Assembly (NCBI RefSeq): GCF_900183975.1
Contig: NZ_LT853882.1
Coordinates: forward strand, 2,721,501 to 2,785,500
Source of the DNA: Xanthomonas fragariae
Lineage (GTDB): Bacteria; Pseudomonadota; Gammaproteobacteria; Xanthomonadales; Xanthomonadaceae
Direction: 5' to 3'
DNA: 64,000 bases
The notes under the pieces were generated by a model. The model was not told the DNA's origin. It saw nothing but the letters and a program-made list of their open reading frames with translations, and ran no database searches. A program made the translations under genes and the position numbers. Positions 39,543 through 49,427 of this stretch are shown piece after piece; position 1 is the stretch's first letter, and every line of letters starts with the position of its first letter.

Positions 39543-39887
39543 ATGCCCAGCCTTATCCTTTTCATGATTGCCGGCGCCGCGCTGTACGCGTTCTGGAATT
39601 CCTCGCGTGCCGCCGCCGAACGTGCCGGTATCCTCGGCCGCAATGCCTGCCGCGCTGCCAATGTGCAATGGCTGGACCAGAGCGTGCATTCCACCAACAT
39701 CCGCATCTGCCGCAAACCCAACGGCTGGCTGGGCCTGGAGCGTACATTTCGCTTCGAGTATTCGTACGATGGCGTCGACCGCCGCAGCGGCCGCTTGGTG
39801 CTGCGCGGCGATCAGTTGATCGCCTTCACCGGCCCGCAAGTGGCAACGGTGACGCCGCTGAATCCGGATCATCAGCGGTTGAACTGA
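39543..39887 (+). CDS. DUF3301 domain protein
   Basis: A 114-residue protein with one N-terminal transmembrane helix (MPSLILFMIAGAALYAFW) and a small domain with CRAANVQWLDQSVHSTNIRI and LERTFRFEYSYDGVDRRSGRLVL, matching DUF3301. The function is unknown; the family is widespread in Gammaproteobacteria. The start at 39543 is chosen because it places the helix at the N-terminus. The following 213 bp before sspB contain no gene that I can support. Confidence 0.8.
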   Translation: MPSLILFMIAGAALYAFWNSSRAAAERAGILGRNACRAANVQWLDQSVHSTNIRICRKPNGWLGLERTFRFEYSYDGVDRRSGRLVLRGDQLIAFTGPQVATVTPLNPDHQRLN

Positions 39888-40100
39888 CCGGGGTCTGGCT
39901 GCTGGCCGGGCGCGCTACCAAAGTGTTCGTGCGCAACGGTGCTGGACTGAAAATCCCGGTCATCAAGACGCGTCGACAAGATCGATGCAGCGACAGCCGC
40001 CTCGCTATCCCACATGCGATCACGCGCGGTGGTAGCGTGCAACCGCCACACACCTGGACCTCAAAAACCAGACGCGCGAACGCGCGTCCGTGGCTGATGG

Positions 40101-40541
40101 CTATTTGACCACGCGCAGATGCGGACGCTTGCCGCCAGTGGGTGGCTCATCCGGCGTAGGCGTGCCCGGTGGCGGCGCGCTGGGATCCGGCGGTTCTGTG
40201 CTGGTGCCGGGAATATCGTCTGGCAATGCCATACCATGCCCGGTCTCGCGTGCGTACACCGCAATTACGGCGGCCATCGGCACCATCACCGGATGGCTGA
40301 CGCCGCCAAAGCGTGCGGTGAAGCTGACGCTCTCGTTGTCGACCTGGAGCCCGACCACGGCGCGCTCGGCGATATTCAACACGACGCGACCGTCCTTGAC
40401 CGCGCTGGCAGGCACCTGCACGCCAGGCAGGTCTGCATCCACCAGAACATGCGGCGTCATGCCGTTGTCGTTGATCCACTCGACCAACGCCCGCAGCAAG
40501 TACGGGCGATGGCTGGTCATGCGGGGGAAATCTTCGCTCAT
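40101..40541 (-). CDS. sspB: ClpXP adaptor SspB
   Basis: A 146-residue SspB. The folded domain (PRMTSHRPYLLRALVEWINDNGMTPHVLVDA, VVLNIAERAV, FTARFGGVSHPVMVPMAAVIAVYARETG) binds ssrA-tagged proteins. A Pro-rich linker ends in a basic tail (RPHLRVVK), which is the ClpX-docking peptide. It follows sspA by 78 bases on the same strand, the usual gamma-proteobacterial order. Confidence 0.95.
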   Translation of the reverse strand: MSEDFPRMTSHRPYLLRALVEWINDNGMTPHVLVDADLPGVQVPASAVKDGRVVLNIAERAVVGLQVDNESVSFTARFGGVSHPVMVPMAAVIAVYARETGHGMALPDDIPGTSTEPPDPSAPPPGTPTPDEPPTGGKRPHLRVVK

Positions 40542-40619
40542 TGCTTCATTTTACCCGCACACGACCCACAACGGAGGCCGTACGATCGTAAGTCGGTCTG
40601 TTGGCATACAGCCGTCGCA

Positions 40620-41255
40620 TCAGCCCGGCAGATCGCGCAGTTTCTTTTCCTGATCGGTCAGGCTGCGGATGAAGCCGGGGTTGCGGAAGATCCGGTTGCC
40701 GTAGTCCTCGATCGCCTTGCCATCCTTGGGCAGGCTGATCTCCAACGCGTCCAGTCGCCAGATGATCGGCGCCATCGCGCAATCGGCCAGACTCATTTCC
40801 GGGTTGAGGAAGAATTTGCTTGCCTTGAACAGCGGCACCGATGCGGTAAGCAGTTCTTTCAGGCGTTTGCGGCCGGCCTCGGCCTGGGTCTTGTTGCCGA
40901 GCTGGACCGCCTGCGCCTGCGGCACCCAGTCGTGCTCGATGCGCAGCATCGCCAGACGCAGGCGCGCGCGCGATAGTGGATCGACCGGCATCAGCGGCGG
41001 ATGCGGATAGCGCTCGTCCAGGTATTCGCTGACCACTGATGCGGCGTACAGCACCAAGTCGCGTTCGACCAGCGTCGGCACCGAATGATAGGGATTGAGA
41101 TCGATCAGATCTTCGGGAGGATTTTGCGGGTCGACCGGCACCAGGTCGTAGGTCACCCCTTTTGCCGCTAGCACCAATCGAACCCGGTGGCACAACACGT
41201 CGTCGTTGGACGAAAACAAAGTCAAGGTATTGCGCATACGCACACTCGTCGCCAT
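40620..41255 (-). CDS. sspA: Stringent starvation protein A (GST-like)
   Basis: A 211-residue SspA, an RNA-polymerase-associated protein with a GST fold. The N-terminal domain has LFSSNDDVLCHRVRLVLAAKGV and NPYHSVPTLVERDLVLY; the C-terminal helical domain has FFLNPEMSLADCAMAPIIWRL. SspA helps cells under starvation and acid stress. It forms a pair with sspB and lies 166 bp downstream of petC. Confidence 0.94.
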   Translation of the reverse strand: MATSVRMRNTLTLFSSNDDVLCHRVRLVLAAKGVTYDLVPVDPQNPPEDLIDLNPYHSVPTLVERDLVLYAASVVSEYLDERYPHPPLMPVDPLSRARLRLAMLRIEHDWVPQAQAVQLGNKTQAEAGRKRLKELLTASVPLFKASKFFLNPEMSLADCAMAPIIWRLDALEISLPKDGKAIEDYGNRIFRNPGFIRSLTDQEKKLRDLPG

Positions 41256-41420
41256 TCAAGGCCCTCCGACGACCGGAATCCGCCGGCCGCATCGGCGCAG
41301 CCGGCCCAACGCCGACCGTCACCACGGTCCTTCGAGTGTGCAATCACGTCACGCAAAAGCCAAGAGTGATGGGACATATTAACGATCGGAGATGCAGCCG
41401 ATGATGTGCTCACAGAACGA

Positions 41421-42179
41421 TCAATGCACGTCCTTCCAGTATTCCTTCTTGAGCAGGTAGGCGATGAAGGTGAGCAGGGCCAGGAACAGGATCACCCACA
41501 CGCCCATGCTCTGTCGCTTCAAGGCAGCCGGTTCGCCTGCGTACTCGAGAAAGTTGGCGATATCGCGAACGGTCTGATCGAATTGTACCGGCGTTTGTCG
41601 ACCCGGCTGACCGAGCTTCAGCGCCTCTACCGGCTTGTCTCCGGTGTCCTTGTCGGGCGGCCCGAATTGCGCCTGCTGCAGGCCTTGCAGTTCCCACAAC
41701 GGGTTAGGCATGGATGCATTCGGGAAAAGCTTGTTGTTCCAGCCCAGCGGGCGGGTCTGATCCACATAGAACGACTTGAGGTAGGTATAGACCCAGTCGG
41801 TGCCGCGCACGCGCGAGATCAAGGTGAGATCCGGCGGCGCCTTGCCGAACCACTTGGTGGCCGCATCGTGCGGCATGGTGCCTTCGATATGCTCGCCGAC
41901 CTTGGCACCGGTGAAGTTGAGGTTGGTCATGACCTCTTCTTCGCTCAACCCCAGATCGCTGGCCATGCGCGAATAGCGCAGGTATTTCAGCGAATGACAG
42001 CCGGAGCAGTAGTTCATGAACAACTGTGCGCCACGTTGCAGCGATGCGCGGTCGCTCAGGTCGTTGCCGGCATGCTGCACTGCGCCGCCTTCGGCCGCCA
42101 TTGCTCCAACTGCAAGCGTCAGACCGCAAAGCAGCGCCACCGCGCGCGACTTCCATGACATCACGATGTGGTTAGTCAT
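41421..42179 (-). CDS. petC: Cytochrome c1 of the bc1 complex
   Basis: A 252-residue haem protein. The signal peptide ends near AMAAE, and the haem motif is CSGCH (Cys58, Cys61, His62). The axial Met is likely in the ASMPNPLWELQGL region. A C-terminal transmembrane helix (MGVWVILFLALLTFIAYLL) anchors it to the inner membrane. It transfers electrons from the Rieske centre to cytochrome c. It overlaps the end of petB by 8 bases. Confidence 0.95.
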   Translation of the reverse strand: MTNHIVMSWKSRAVALLCGLTLAVGAMAAEGGAVQHAGNDLSDRASLQRGAQLFMNYCSGCHSLKYLRYSRMASDLGLSEEEVMTNLNFTGAKVGEHIEGTMPHDAATKWFGKAPPDLTLISRVRGTDWVYTYLKSFYVDQTRPLGWNNKLFPNASMPNPLWELQGLQQAQFGPPDKDTGDKPVEALKLGQPGRQTPVQFDQTVRDIANFLEYAGEPAALKRQSMGVWVILFLALLTFIAYLLKKEYWKDVH

Positions 42180-43431
42180 GGATGGCCACCCGTTCCGGTA
42201 CCGGTTTGGTCTTATCCAGCCGTGTCCACACCGGCATGGTGATGAAGAAGGCGAAATACAGGAAGGTCAGCACACGCCCGATATACGTTTCGTGCGCGTC
42301 GGTACCGGGGCCGGAACCAATCACGCCCAGCCACACGAAGCACACTACCAGCACGCCCAGTGCAACCTTGGAGATCCAACCGCGGTAGCGGACCGAGCGC
42401 ACTTTTGCTCGATCCAGCCACGGCACCAGGAACAGGATCGCGATCGCCAAGAACATCACCAGCACGCCACCGAGTTTGTTCGGCACTACACGCAACATCG
42501 CGTAATAGGGCGTGTAGTACCACACCGGCTTGATGTGCTCCGGCGTCACCAGGCGATTGGCCTCGGTGAAATTGTCATGCTCCAGGAACAGGCCGCCGAA
42601 GGCCGGCGCGAAGAAGATGATGAAGGCCGCGATCAGCAGCAAAAATCCGACACCGACCAGATCCTTGACCGTGTAATACGGATGGAACGGAATGCCGTCG
42701 GCCGGCTTGTGTGCATCCCAGCGATTGCCCTTGGGGCCCTTCTTGATGTCCACGCCATCGGGATTGTTGGAGCCCACTTCATGCAGCGCACCGATGTGCA
42801 ACACGATCAGCAACAGCAGCACCAGCGGCAATGCGATTACGTGCAACGCGAAGAAACGGTTGAGCGTGGCATCGCCGGGCAAGTAGTCGCCCATGATCCA
42901 TTCAGTCAGCCCATTGCCGATCACCGGAATGGCGCCGAACAAGGAGATGATCACCTTCGCGCCCCAGAACGACATCTGCCCCCACGGCAACACGTAGCCC
43001 ATGAAGGCTTCGGCCATCAGCACCAAGTAAATCAGCATGCCGAGAATCCACACCAGCTCGCGCGGCTTTTGGTAACTGCCATATATCAGCCCGCGGAACA
43101 TGTGCAGATACACCACGATGAAGAACAGCGAGGCGCCGGTGCTGTGCATGTAGCGGATCAGCCAGCCCCACTCCACGTCACGCATGATGTATTCGATCGA
43201 GGCGAATGCATCGACGGCGCTGGTCTTGTAGTGCATCGTCAGGAAGATGCCAGTGACGATCTGGTTGACCAGCACCACGATGGCCAACGACCCGAAGTAG
43301 TACCAGAGATTGAAGTTTTTCGGCGCGTAGTATTCGCTGAAGTGCTTGCGGTACATGGGCATCAGCCCGGGCGCGCGTTCGTTGACCCAACCGAACACAC
43401 CGTTGGCGGTACGGACCAGGATATTGCTCAT
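42172..43431 (-). CDS. petB: Cytochrome b of the bc1 complex
   Basis: A 419-residue integral membrane subunit with eight or so helices. The quinol-oxidation site has the PEW-type sequence (here TPEHIKPVWYYTPYYAMLRVVP) and GYVLPWGQMSFWGAKVI. Haem ligands are in MHSTGASLFFIVVYLHMFRGL and FALHVIALPLVLLLLIVLHIGAL. It carries both haems b. The start overlaps the petA stop as TGATG. Confidence 0.96.
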   Translation of the reverse strand: MSNILVRTANGVFGWVNERAPGLMPMYRKHFSEYYAPKNFNLWYYFGSLAIVVLVNQIVTGIFLTMHYKTSAVDAFASIEYIMRDVEWGWLIRYMHSTGASLFFIVVYLHMFRGLIYGSYQKPRELVWILGMLIYLVLMAEAFMGYVLPWGQMSFWGAKVIISLFGAIPVIGNGLTEWIMGDYLPGDATLNRFFALHVIALPLVLLLLIVLHIGALHEVGSNNPDGVDIKKGPKGNRWDAHKPADGIPFHPYYTVKDLVGVGFLLLIAAFIIFFAPAFGGLFLEHDNFTEANRLVTPEHIKPVWYYTPYYAMLRVVPNKLGGVLVMFLAIAILFLVPWLDRAKVRSVRYRGWISKVALGVLVVCFVWLGVIGSGPGTDAHETYIGRVLTFLYFAFFITMPVWTRLDKTKPVPERVAIHD

Positions 43432-44075
43432 CAGGCAGCCCCCGTGCTTTTGGCCGACTTACCGGCACCGTCAGGATCGACGCCGATCACCAGGGTGTTG
43501 TCGTCTACATAGTGGTGCGGGGGCACCAGCAGGTTGATCGGTGCCGGCACACCATCGAAGACGCGGCCGGACATGTCGAAGCGCGACTTATGGCAGGGAC
43601 AGAAGTAGCCGCCCTTCCACTGCGGGTCATAGGGCTCGGGGCGAATCTCGGCGACCATCTCCGGCGAGCAGCCCAGGTGCGTACATAGCCCGACCAGCAC
43701 CGAGATGTCGGACTTGATCGAGCGGTATTCGGGGTTCTTCAGTACATAGTCCGGCTGCTGGTCCTTGTTCTCGGACTTGGGATCCTTGAGCCGGTCATCC
43801 AACGATGGCAGTGCGTCGAGCATCGCCTTGGAGCGCTTGACGATCCAGATTGGCTGACCGCGCCACTCCAGGACCAAGCGTTGGCCTTCCTGCAAGGCGC
43901 TGATGTCGGCGGTCACCGGTGCGCCGGCCAATTTGGCACGTGCACTGGGATTCCACGACTTCACGAACGGAACTGCGACAAATCCTGCTCCGACCGCACC
44001 GACCACGGCCGTTGTCGCGGTCAAAAACCGCCGACGCCCGATATCAGAAGGTGCGTTAACCCCATCGTTGGCCAT
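43431..44075 (-). CDS. petA: Rieske iron-sulfur subunit of the bc1 complex
   Basis: A 214-residue Rieske protein. A twin-arginine-like N-terminus (GRRRFLTA) precedes a membrane anchor (TAVVGAVGAGFVAVPFV). The 2Fe-2S ligands are Cys131/His133 in CTHLGC and Cys159/His162 in CPCHKSRF, with disulfide-forming Cys136 and Cys161. First gene of petABC, which supplies the respiratory bc1 complex. Confidence 0.96.
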   Translation of the reverse strand: MANDGVNAPSDIGRRRFLTATTAVVGAVGAGFVAVPFVKSWNPSARAKLAGAPVTADISALQEGQRLVLEWRGQPIWIVKRSKAMLDALPSLDDRLKDPKSENKDQQPDYVLKNPEYRSIKSDISVLVGLCTHLGCSPEMVAEIRPEPYDPQWKGGYFCPCHKSRFDMSGRVFDGVPAPINLLVPPHHYVDDNTLVIGVDPDGAGKSAKSTGAA

Positions 44076-44457
44076 CCGGCTCTCCGATCTTGATTAGGTA
44101 GCGTGAGGCTGCCAACGGCTGGCGGGGGGTCCAACCGCGATGAATCGCACGCAGTGTAGCGGAACGCTTAATGCACAGACAATGCAATGTACGCAGTCCG
44201 CCCTATGCGATGCAAACAGGCAATGCATGCGGTCGTTGAGCAGATGGAGTGAGCGGCTGTGCGGCCCCGTCGGCAGCTGTGACGCGGTGCACGCAGGCTG
44301 CCTGCCGACGCGACGGACCCGGCCCGCGATCAATCCGCAATGGTGCACTTGCAGCACGAAAGAACTGCAGCGCGCGACCGATTCGCTGCCGGCATTCCTC
44401 GACGACTGTCCAAGTAACTATCGCAGTGGGTTCGGCGCAAAGTGCAGACGCACAACT
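44076..44457. other. 382-bp gap upstream of petABC
   Basis: No gene is supported here. The right part lies at the 3' end of the lytic transglycosylase gene and the left part must contain the petABC promoter. I see no strong terminator or clear -35/-10 pair. Confidence 0.4.
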
Positions 44458-45444
44458 TCAGTTGGCTGCGGTCGCCTGACCGCGATAACGGCCGGCAAGC
44501 AAGCCGACGCGTTGCACATAGCGCTGGGTCTCGCTGTAAGGCGGAACCCCGCCGTAGCGATCCACCGCGCCCTCACCTGCGTTGTAGCCGGCGGCGGCCA
44601 GGGTAAGATCGCCGTTGAAGCGCTTCAGCAACCACGCGACATAGTGCACGCCGCCACGAATATTTTGCGTTGCATCATAGGCATCGCTGACACCGAAGCG
44701 GCGAGCGGTGCCTGGCATCAGCTGCATCAAGCCTTGCGCACCGGCACGACTGAGCGCGAGCGGGTTGTAGGCCGACTCGGCGTGAATGATCGCGCGCACG
44801 ATAGCTTCTTCGACACCGAATTCGCGCGCCGCCGCCGCGATTTCCTGCTGGTAGGCATTGGTGTTGAGCCGGATCGCACCGAAGTTGACGCCCGGTTTGG
44901 CACCACAGGCGTAGCAGGTTTCGATAAAGCTGTAGTGGATGGTGCGCAAGCCTTCGATGCTGGCGACCTCGCGCGGGCGGGCGCTGGTGTAGTGGCGCAC
45001 GCCATCCTTCAGATAAGCGTAGACCTGCCCGCTGACCACCCGGCGCGGATTGACCGGCGCTGCGGCAGGCGGCGGCGCGATCGATGCGGCCGACACCGGC
45101 AGCGCGCGCGGCACGACTGCCGAAGCGACCTCGGCAGCGCCACGTGGTCGCTGGCTGACCGGCTGACTGATGATCCTGGTCGGCGCACCGCTGTCGATGT
45201 TGGCCATGCTGCGCGCTGGATTGGCAGATAGACCTGCTGTCGAAGACGTCGAAGACGGCATGCGACGGACCGAACGCTCCGGGGTGTAGCTGCTGATGAC
45301 GCTACATGCTGCACCGCTCTGACGCTTGCTCAAGTAGCTGGTGATGCCGTCGCCGCTGACGCACTTGTACAGCGTGCCGGCGCTGACCGGCGCGACCGAC
45401 AGCGTGACGAGCAACAGCCCCAGCAATCTTGACATCCCCTTCAT
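44458..45444 (-). CDS. Lytic transglycosylase, SLT family
   Basis: A 328-residue periplasmic murein lytic transglycosylase. The signal peptide is MKGMSRLLGLLLVTLSVAPVSAG. An N-terminal DUF4124-like motif (GTLYKCVSGDGITSYLSKRQSGAACSVISS) is followed by a Pro/Ser/Ala-rich linker. The SLT domain has the catalytic Glu in IIHAESAYNPLALSRAGAQGLMQLMP and AAGYNAGEGAVDRYGG. A YACGAK region lies just before it. It starts at 45444; longer readings of the frame are not family-like. Confidence 0.9.
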   Translation of the reverse strand: MKGMSRLLGLLLVTLSVAPVSAGTLYKCVSGDGITSYLSKRQSGAACSVISSYTPERSVRRMPSSTSSTAGLSANPARSMANIDSGAPTRIISQPVSQRPRGAAEVASAVVPRALPVSAASIAPPPAAAPVNPRRVVSGQVYAYLKDGVRHYTSARPREVASIEGLRTIHYSFIETCYACGAKPGVNFGAIRLNTNAYQQEIAAAAREFGVEEAIVRAIIHAESAYNPLALSRAGAQGLMQLMPGTARRFGVSDAYDATQNIRGGVHYVAWLLKRFNGDLTLAAAGYNAGEGAVDRYGGVPPYSETQRYVQRVGLLAGRYRGQATAAN

Positions 45445-45493
45445 GTGGCGGAGTGTCCCAGCTTGCCCTGGGCTTGCCAAGTGTCGGGCGCCG

Positions 45494-45751
45494 TTATCCG
45501 GATAGCCGGTCAAATTGCGCTCGCAATCTGTCCAGGGCCTGGGTCGGGTTTTCACGCGCATCGGCGAGAGCAGTCGCCTCGAATAGCAGATCGAGCAGCA
45601 GCAGATTGGCCGCCAGTGCCGACATGCTCGGCGCGTCCAGACCCTGCCAGCAATGGCCGCGGCCGTCTGCTTCCAGCGCGGTCGATGTGCTGTGGGGTGG
45701 CGCGCTCGGCTGGATGGTCGATTTCGGCCTGGTCGAGCCGCCCGCAACCAC
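45494..45751 (-). CDS. Possible small hypothetical protein
   Basis: An 85-residue minus-strand frame (MVAGGSTRPKSTIQPSAPP at the N-terminus) with a helical C-terminal half (MSALAANLLLLDLLFEATAL, then ARENPTQALDRLRAQFDRL). I recognise no family. It lies in the 449-bp gap between the transglycosylase and miaB, where nothing else is visible. It may be real, because the C-terminal half looks like an amphipathic helix, but there is no supporting ribosome-binding site. Confidence 0.35.
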   Translation of the reverse strand: MVAGGSTRPKSTIQPSAPPHSTSTALEADGRGHCWQGLDAPSMSALAANLLLLDLLFEATALADARENPTQALDRLRAQFDRLSG

Positions 45752-45893
45752 CCGTGCCTAAATCGCACGCATGGGCCGACCGGCCAGTGTTTGGTCGTGC
45801 CGACGCGACGATGCCCAGGCCTGAGCATTCGGACGAACCCGGCGCAAGCGGGTAAACTGCGCGACTATCTTCTACCCGCCTGGAATAAGCGCC

Positions 45894-47363
45894 ATGCCCG
45901 GGACATCCGTTTCCGATCTGTCCACGGCCTCCGCCGCGGACGCACCTGCCCTGTTGCCGCTGCCAGTGGCCCGTCCGTCGGCGCCTGCCGTGGTGCGCGG
46001 CAAGCTCTACATCAAGACTCACGGTTGCCAGATGAACGAGTACGACTCGGCCAAGATGGCCGACGTGCTTGCCGCTTCCGAAGGGCTGGAGCTGACCGAC
46101 AACCCCGAAGAAGCCGACGTGGTGCTGGTCAACACCTGCTCCATCCGCGAGAAGGCGCAAGAAAAGGTGTTCAGCCAATTGGGCCGCTGGCGCTTGCTCA
46201 AGCAGAGCAGGCTCAACGCCGGCGGCACGCCAGTGATCATCGGTGTGGGCGGTTGCGTCGCCTCGCAGGAGGGCGAAGCCATCGTCAAACGCGCGCCATA
46301 CGTGGACCTGGTGTTCGGCCCGCAGACGCTGCATCGGCTGCCGGAATTGATCCGCGCGCGGCGCGAATCGGGCAAGTCGCAGGTAGATATCAGCTTCCCG
46401 GAAATCGAAAAGTTCGACCGCCTGCCCGAGCCACGTGCTGATGGCCCGTCGGCCTTCGTGTCGATCATGGAAGGCTGCTCCAAGTACTGCTCGTTCTGCG
46501 TAGTGCCCTACACCCGCGGCGAAGAAGTGAGCCGGCCGTTCGAAGACGTGCTGGTGGAAGTGGCACAACTCGCCGCGCAAGGCGTGCGTGAGATCAACCT
46601 GCTCGGCCAGAACGTCAACGCCTATCGCGGTGCTTATGGGGCCGATGCCGGTGAAGCAGCGCAATACGCGGATCTGGGCTTGTTGATTCGCACCATCGCG
46701 CAGATCGACGGCATCGGCCGCATCCGCTTCACTACCTCGCATCCGCTGGAATTTTCAGATTCGCTGGTGGATGCGTATCGCGATGTGCCGCAGCTGGCCA
46801 ATTACCTGCATCTGCCAGTGCAGGCAGGCAGTGACCGCATTCTGTCGGCGATGAAGCGTGGCTACACCGCGCTGGAATTCAAATCCAAGATCCGCAAGTT
46901 GCGCGCGGTGCGCCCGGATATTTCGATCAGCTCGGACTTCATCGTCGGCTTCCCTGGTGAAACCGAAGCGGATTTCGAAAAGACCATGAAGTTGATCGAA
47001 GACGTGGGCTTCGATCAAAGCTTTTCGTTCTTGTATTCGCGCCGCCCTGGTACCCCGGCATCGGATCTGCAGAACGATACGCCCGAAGCCGTCAAGCAGG
47101 CGCGCCTTGCCCGCTTGCAGGCGCAGATCAGCGCGCATGCAGCGAGTATTTCGGAGTCCATGGTGGGCAGCGTGCAGCGCGTCCTGGTGGAAGGTCCATC
47201 ACGGCGTGATCCGAACGAATTGACCGGCAAGAGCGAGAACATGCGCCCGGTGAATTTCCCCGGCAATCCGCGTTTGATCGGACAGTTCGTCGATGTGCTG
47301 ATTATCGAAGCGATGCGCAATTCGCTGCGTGGTCGTATCCAGCTGGACGACAGCGCGAGCTGA
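45894..47363 (+). CDS. miaB: tRNA-2-methylthio-N6-dimethylallyladenosine synthase MiaB
   Basis: A 489-residue radical-SAM methylthiotransferase. The N-terminal UPF0004 cluster has [32 protein letters not shown] and [10 protein letters not shown]. The radical-SAM motif is CSKYCSFC, and a TRAM domain closes the protein ([20 protein letters not shown]). It methylthiolates i6A37 in tRNAs reading UNN codons. It is followed by a 749-bp non-coding stretch before phoH. Confidence 0.96.
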   Translation: MPGTSVSDLSTASAADAPALLPLPVARPSAPAVVRGKLYIKTHGCQMNEYDSAKMADVLAASEGLELTDNPEEADVVLVNTCSIREKAQEKVFSQLGRWRLLKQSRLNAGGTPVIIGVGGCVASQEGEAIVKRAPYVDLVFGPQTLHRLPELIRARRESGKSQVDISFPEIEKFDRLPEPRADGPSAFVSIMEGCSKYCSFCVVPYTRGEEVSRPFEDVLVEVAQLAAQGVREINLLGQNVNAYRGAYGADAGEAAQYADLGLLIRTIAQIDGIGRIRFTTSHPLEFSDSLVDAYRDVPQLANYLHLPVQAGSDRILSAMKRGYTALEFKSKIRKLRAVRPDISISSDFIVGFPGETEADFEKTMKLIEDVGFDQSFSFLYSRRPGTPASDLQNDTPEAVKQARLARLQAQISAHAASISESMVGSVQRVLVEGPSRRDPNELTGKSENMRPVNFPGNPRLIGQFVDVLIIEAMRNSLRGRIQLDDSAS

Positions 47364-48112
47364 GACGGCATAGGCGCCATCGTGTTCGGCGCCCTGTTGG
47401 AACGGTGCTCGTACCGCGTACGGTTTGAAGGGCGACATGCGTTGATCGGTCGATGCATGTGTGCATGCCTCTGCTGGCAGAGGATCGATAAAGCGCGGCG
47501 ATATTCTGGGCATCGCGTGGCAGCGCGTGCTATCGATACGCGTGCGCGCGCCTGCATCGCCACTCGGATTTCCGCGACCTTACTATTGGCAACGTCACGG
47601 CCCCTGCGTTGGCAGAAAGTCGCTCAAGCACGTACTTGCTGCGGAGGTTGAGATCGGGCTGCCGATCGATAACGGCAGCGTAGGCGCGCGTGACACAATC
47701 GCAATCGCGCATAGCAACGACACCGACACCTCATCGCGCATCACGCGCGCCAGCGATCAAATTTTCGCCACCCATCTGCAATGCCTTGCAGCGCAAGGCG
47801 TCACCGCACTTACCCACAGGCTTTGCCGAGATCGATCCACACCGCTTGTGGACAACCGCGCACGCACTGGTTGTTTTTTCGCCACCACCCTGTCGCACCT
47901 TGCGCCAGTAGGCATGACAAATTTTATCCACAAGTTAGTGATGCGTGACTCCACAGCGATTGTGGAGAACTCGCTCTTGTCCGCGCGTGGCTCCATCGAC
48001 ACGGTGCCGCACCGTCCGGTTTGTTGGTGGGATCACATGGCGCACGCTACCCTTTTCGCCCCGCCCCGCCCCGCCCTACCGACGCCGCCTGCGTGCGCTA
48101 TCCGATCCGACC
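47364..48112. other. 749-bp intergenic region between miaB and phoH
   Basis: No protein-coding frame with family features is seen. The left half has no obvious feature. The right half (47810-47969) holds a cluster of DnaA-box-like nonamers, described separately. The last 140 bases before phoH are GC-rich and could hold its promoter, but no clear -35/-10 is visible. Confidence 0.5.
47810..47969. promoter_or_regulatory. Cluster of DnaA-box-like nonamers
   Basis: One perfect consensus box TTATCCACA lies at 47924-47932. One-mismatch relatives are TTACCCACA (47810-47818), TGTGGACAA (47847-47855, the reverse of TTGTCCACA) and TGTGGAGAA (47961-47969, the reverse of TTCTCCACA). A two-mismatch site lies at 47833-47841. 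An AT-rich stretch (47871-47879, 47916-47930) is interspersed. The spacing is suggestive, but binding is untested. Confidence 0.5.
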
Positions 48113-49102
48113 ATGAACTCACCTGCACATCGCGATTTCACCTTGGAACCCAACGACACCGAGCGCTTGGCCAACCTGGCCGGCCCGTTCGACGCGCATC
48201 TGCGCCAGATCGAACTCAAGCTTGGGGTCGAGATCGCCAACCGCGGCAACATCTTCCGAGTTACTGGCCCGGAGCCGGCAATCGCCGCCACGCAGTCGTT
48301 GCTGACCGCACTGTATGACGAGGCCGCCTCCACCATCTTCGACAATCAGGCGATCCATCTACGGCTGAACGATGCCAACCTCGATCACGTGGCAGAGCGC
48401 GCCTATCAGGCGCAGGACGTGGCGATCAAGGTCAAGCGCGGCACCGTGCGTGGCCGCGGCGCCAATCAAGCCAAATATCTGCACGCGATCGCCACGCATG
48501 ACATCAACTTCGGCATCGGTCCGGCCGGCACCGGCAAGACGTTCCTGGCGGTGGCCTGCGCGGTTGAGGCACTGAACGAATCGCGCGTGCAACGGCTGAT
48601 TCTGGTGCGCCCGGCGGTGGAGGCCGGCGAAAAGCTAGGCTTTCTGCCAGGCGATCTCAGCCAAAAGGTGGACCCGTATCTGCGCCCGCTGTACGACGCG
48701 TTGTATGAAATGCTGGGTGTGGAAAAAGTGGTCAAGCTGCTGGAGCGCAACGTCATCGAGATCGCGCCGCTGGCCTATATGCGCGGACGCACGCTCAACG
48801 ATGCGTATGTGATACTGGACGAAGCGCAGAACACCACCATCGAGCAGATGAAGATGTTCCTGACCCGTCTGGGCTTCGGCTCCACTGCCGTGGTGACCGG
48901 CGACCTGACTCAGGTCGATCTACCCAAGCACGTCAAATCCGGCCTGCGCGATGCGGTCGAAGTGCTACGCAAAGTAGAAGGCGCCAGCTTCACCTTCTTC
49001 GAAGCACGCGATGTGGTGCGCCACCCGTTGGTACAGCGCATCGTCACTGCATACGACAGGCGCGATCAGCAGGAAAACGCTACCAAGGGCAACACTGAGT
49101 GA
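48113..49102 (+). CDS. PhoH-like ATPase
   Basis: A 329-residue PhoH-family P-loop ATPase. An N-terminal KH-like region (LELEPND-type start, then FRVTGPEPAIAATQSLLTALYDEA) precedes Walker A GPAGTGKTFLAVACAV and Walker B YVILDEAQNTT. RLILVRPAVEAGEKLGFLPGDLSQKVDPYLRPLYDAL is a family hallmark. PhoH proteins are linked to RNA metabolism and act together with YbeY. The start at 48113 (MNSPAHRDFTLEP) fits the family; ybeY follows after 325 bp. Confidence 0.92.
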   Translation: MNSPAHRDFTLEPNDTERLANLAGPFDAHLRQIELKLGVEIANRGNIFRVTGPEPAIAATQSLLTALYDEAASTIFDNQAIHLRLNDANLDHVAERAYQAQDVAIKVKRGTVRGRGANQAKYLHAIATHDINFGIGPAGTGKTFLAVACAVEALNESRVQRLILVRPAVEAGEKLGFLPGDLSQKVDPYLRPLYDALYEMLGVEKVVKLLERNVIEIAPLAYMRGRTLNDAYVILDEAQNTTIEQMKMFLTRLGFGSTAVVTGDLTQVDLPKHVKSGLRDAVEVLRKVEGASFTFFEARDVVRHPLVQRIVTAYDRRDQQENATKGNTE

Positions 49103-49427
49103 GCAGCGTCTTGCCAGCCTTGTACTGGCAAGCGCAGTGGCTACGGTAGGAACGCTCACCGCCACGGATGCACGCGGCTGTGACAGCTCACAGATCTTGC
49201 ACGCGCACCGCGCGAGCCGGTTGCTGGTCGGCTCATCGAAGGCGGCATTGCCGCGGTCTGGATGCATGACCAGCCCGGCTTCGTTTCAAGCTGGAAAGCG
49301 CAGGACTACAATCGCCTCTGCAGACGTGGCCCGATCGGCCGTACGCACGACCGCGTTGACGATGGGTCTGCGGTGATGTTGCTGATCATCTGCTCTCATT
49401 GACTCTCTTGCCCAGGAAACTCTAGCC
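49103..49427. other. 325-bp gap between phoH and ybeY
   Basis: No convincing gene. A hairpin with an 8-bp perfect stem (49110-49117 with 49125-49132, loop CCTTGTA) lies just past the phoH stop but is not followed by T residues. It may be a 3' stabiliser or partial attenuator. Confidence 0.4.

Noticed and set aside
42016..43512. Long open frame on the plus strand opposite petB and the end of petA
   Set aside because: It is antisense to a clear cytochrome b gene. The translated product is His/Gln/Arg-rich with no family features, as expected for GC-rich shadow frames.
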